From Planctomycetales bacterium (GTDB lineage Bacteria > Planctomycetota > Planctomycetia > Pirellulales > Thermoguttaceae), in assembly GCA_007122045.1 (NCBI GenBank), contig SKJM01000587.1, forward strand, positions 1 through 6,444: a stretch of 6,444 bases of DNA, given 5' to 3'. The first letter of the stretch is position 1. The number at the start of each line of letters is the position of its first letter. The position numbers and the translations under genes were made by a program. This document shows positions 5,967 to 6,444 of the stretch, one piece after another. The notes under the pieces were generated by a model. That model saw only the letters and a list, made by a program, of their open reading frames with translations. It searched no databases and was not told the origin of the DNA.

Positions 5967-6444
5967 CTACTCCTCTTCCACTTGCTCGGGCTTCCAGGTC
6001 CGCAACGCCCAAATCAACAGCCCGATGATGAAAAACGCGCTGGGGGCCAGGAGCATCAGCCCGTTGGCCTCGTACCAGCCGCCGTCGCCGCCGCCATCCC
6101 GGGTGACGGCGAGGATCGTATATCCGAGCAGGGTGCCGGAGCCGAACAACTCGCGAATGGTGCCGACGGCCAGCAGGACTACGCTGTAGCCGAGGCCGTT
6201 GCCCATCCCGTCGAGGAAACTCAAGGGCACACCGTTCTTCATGGCGAACCCTTCCGCCCGGCCCATGATAATGCAGTTGGTGATGATAAGGCCCACGAAC
6301 ACCGCCAGTTCCCGGCTGATGTCGTAGGCGTAGGCCCGCAGGAACTGGTCGACCAGGATCACCAGCGAGGCGATTATGGTCATCTGCACCACCATGCGGA
6401 TGCTGGAGGGCACGATCCTGCGAATCGCCGCCACGGCCATGTTC
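5967..6444 (-). CDS. nqrD: Na+-translocating NADH:quinone oxidoreductase subunit D, N-terminus cut by window edge
   Basis: Integral membrane subunit of Na+-NQR, paralogous to NqrE and RnfE-like. About 158 residues are visible against roughly 210 in the family. The frame stays open to the right edge, so the first 50-55 residues lie outside and the apparent ATG at 6440 is internal. The visible part matches NqrD throughout: [92 protein letters not shown] and the C-terminal WKPEQVEEE. The Cys in LIITNC corresponds to one of the two NqrD cysteines at the membrane Fe-S site; the other would be in the missing part. First visible gene of the operon on this side, followed by the 113-bp repeat-bearing gap before nqrE. 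Confidence 0.97.
   Translation of the reverse strand, partial: NMAVAAIRRIVPSSIRMVVQMTIIASLVILVDQFLRAYAYDISRELAVFVGLIITNCIIMGRAEGFAMKNGVPLSFLDGMGNGLGYSVVLLAVGTIRELFGSGTLLGYTILAVTRDGGGDGGWYEANGLMLLAPSAFFIIGLLIWALRTWKPEQVEEE

Noticed and set aside
5854..6012. N-terminal extension of nqrE by 53 residues
   Set aside because: It translates the inverted repeat and overlaps the nqrD end. The family N-terminus begins at the ATG at 5853.

Overview
The window is GC-rich and densely coding. It holds two blocks that converge on a short gap near position 2550. The gene content, the codon bias (most third positions are G or C) and the short palindromic repeats suggest a Planctomycetota-like or related environmental Gram-negative bacterium. 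That placement is an inference from style and gene order, because no marker gene is present.

Left block (1-2508, + strand): the 3' part of a large hybrid sensor histidine kinase, cut by the left edge. In order it has a short presumed extracytoplasmic remnant, one membrane helix, HAMP, coiled coil, HisKA, HATPase_c, two receiver domains and a C-terminal Hpt domain. This is the BarA-type layout, with every phospho-acceptor residue present. No response regulator lies beside it in the window.

Right block (6444-2598, - strand): the distal half of an operon for the sodium-pumping NADH:quinone oxidoreductase (Na+-NQR). The order is nqrD (cut by the right edge), nqrE, nqrF, apbE, then a small gene that fits nqrM. 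NqrD and NqrE are membrane subunits that share an Fe-S site. NqrF is the NADH-oxidising 2Fe-2S/FAD subunit. ApbE attaches FMN covalently to NqrB and NqrC, and NqrM is needed for maturation of the complex. The same nqrF-apbE-nqrM order is known from gammaproteobacteria. nqrA, nqrB and nqrC are expected just beyond the right edge.

Non-coding structure: a near-perfect 24/25-nt inverted repeat, REP/MITE-like, fills most of an unusually long 113-bp gap between nqrD and nqrE. A strong GC hairpin sits on the apbE stop codon, ahead of a 138-bp gap before nqrM. A further hairpin abuts the nqrM stop codon between the convergent blocks and may serve as a terminator. I found no tRNA, rRNA, CRISPR array or transposase gene. 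I also found no convincing evidence of a wholly new system. The most unusual items are the repeat inside the operon and the divergent cysteine motif of the NqrM candidate.
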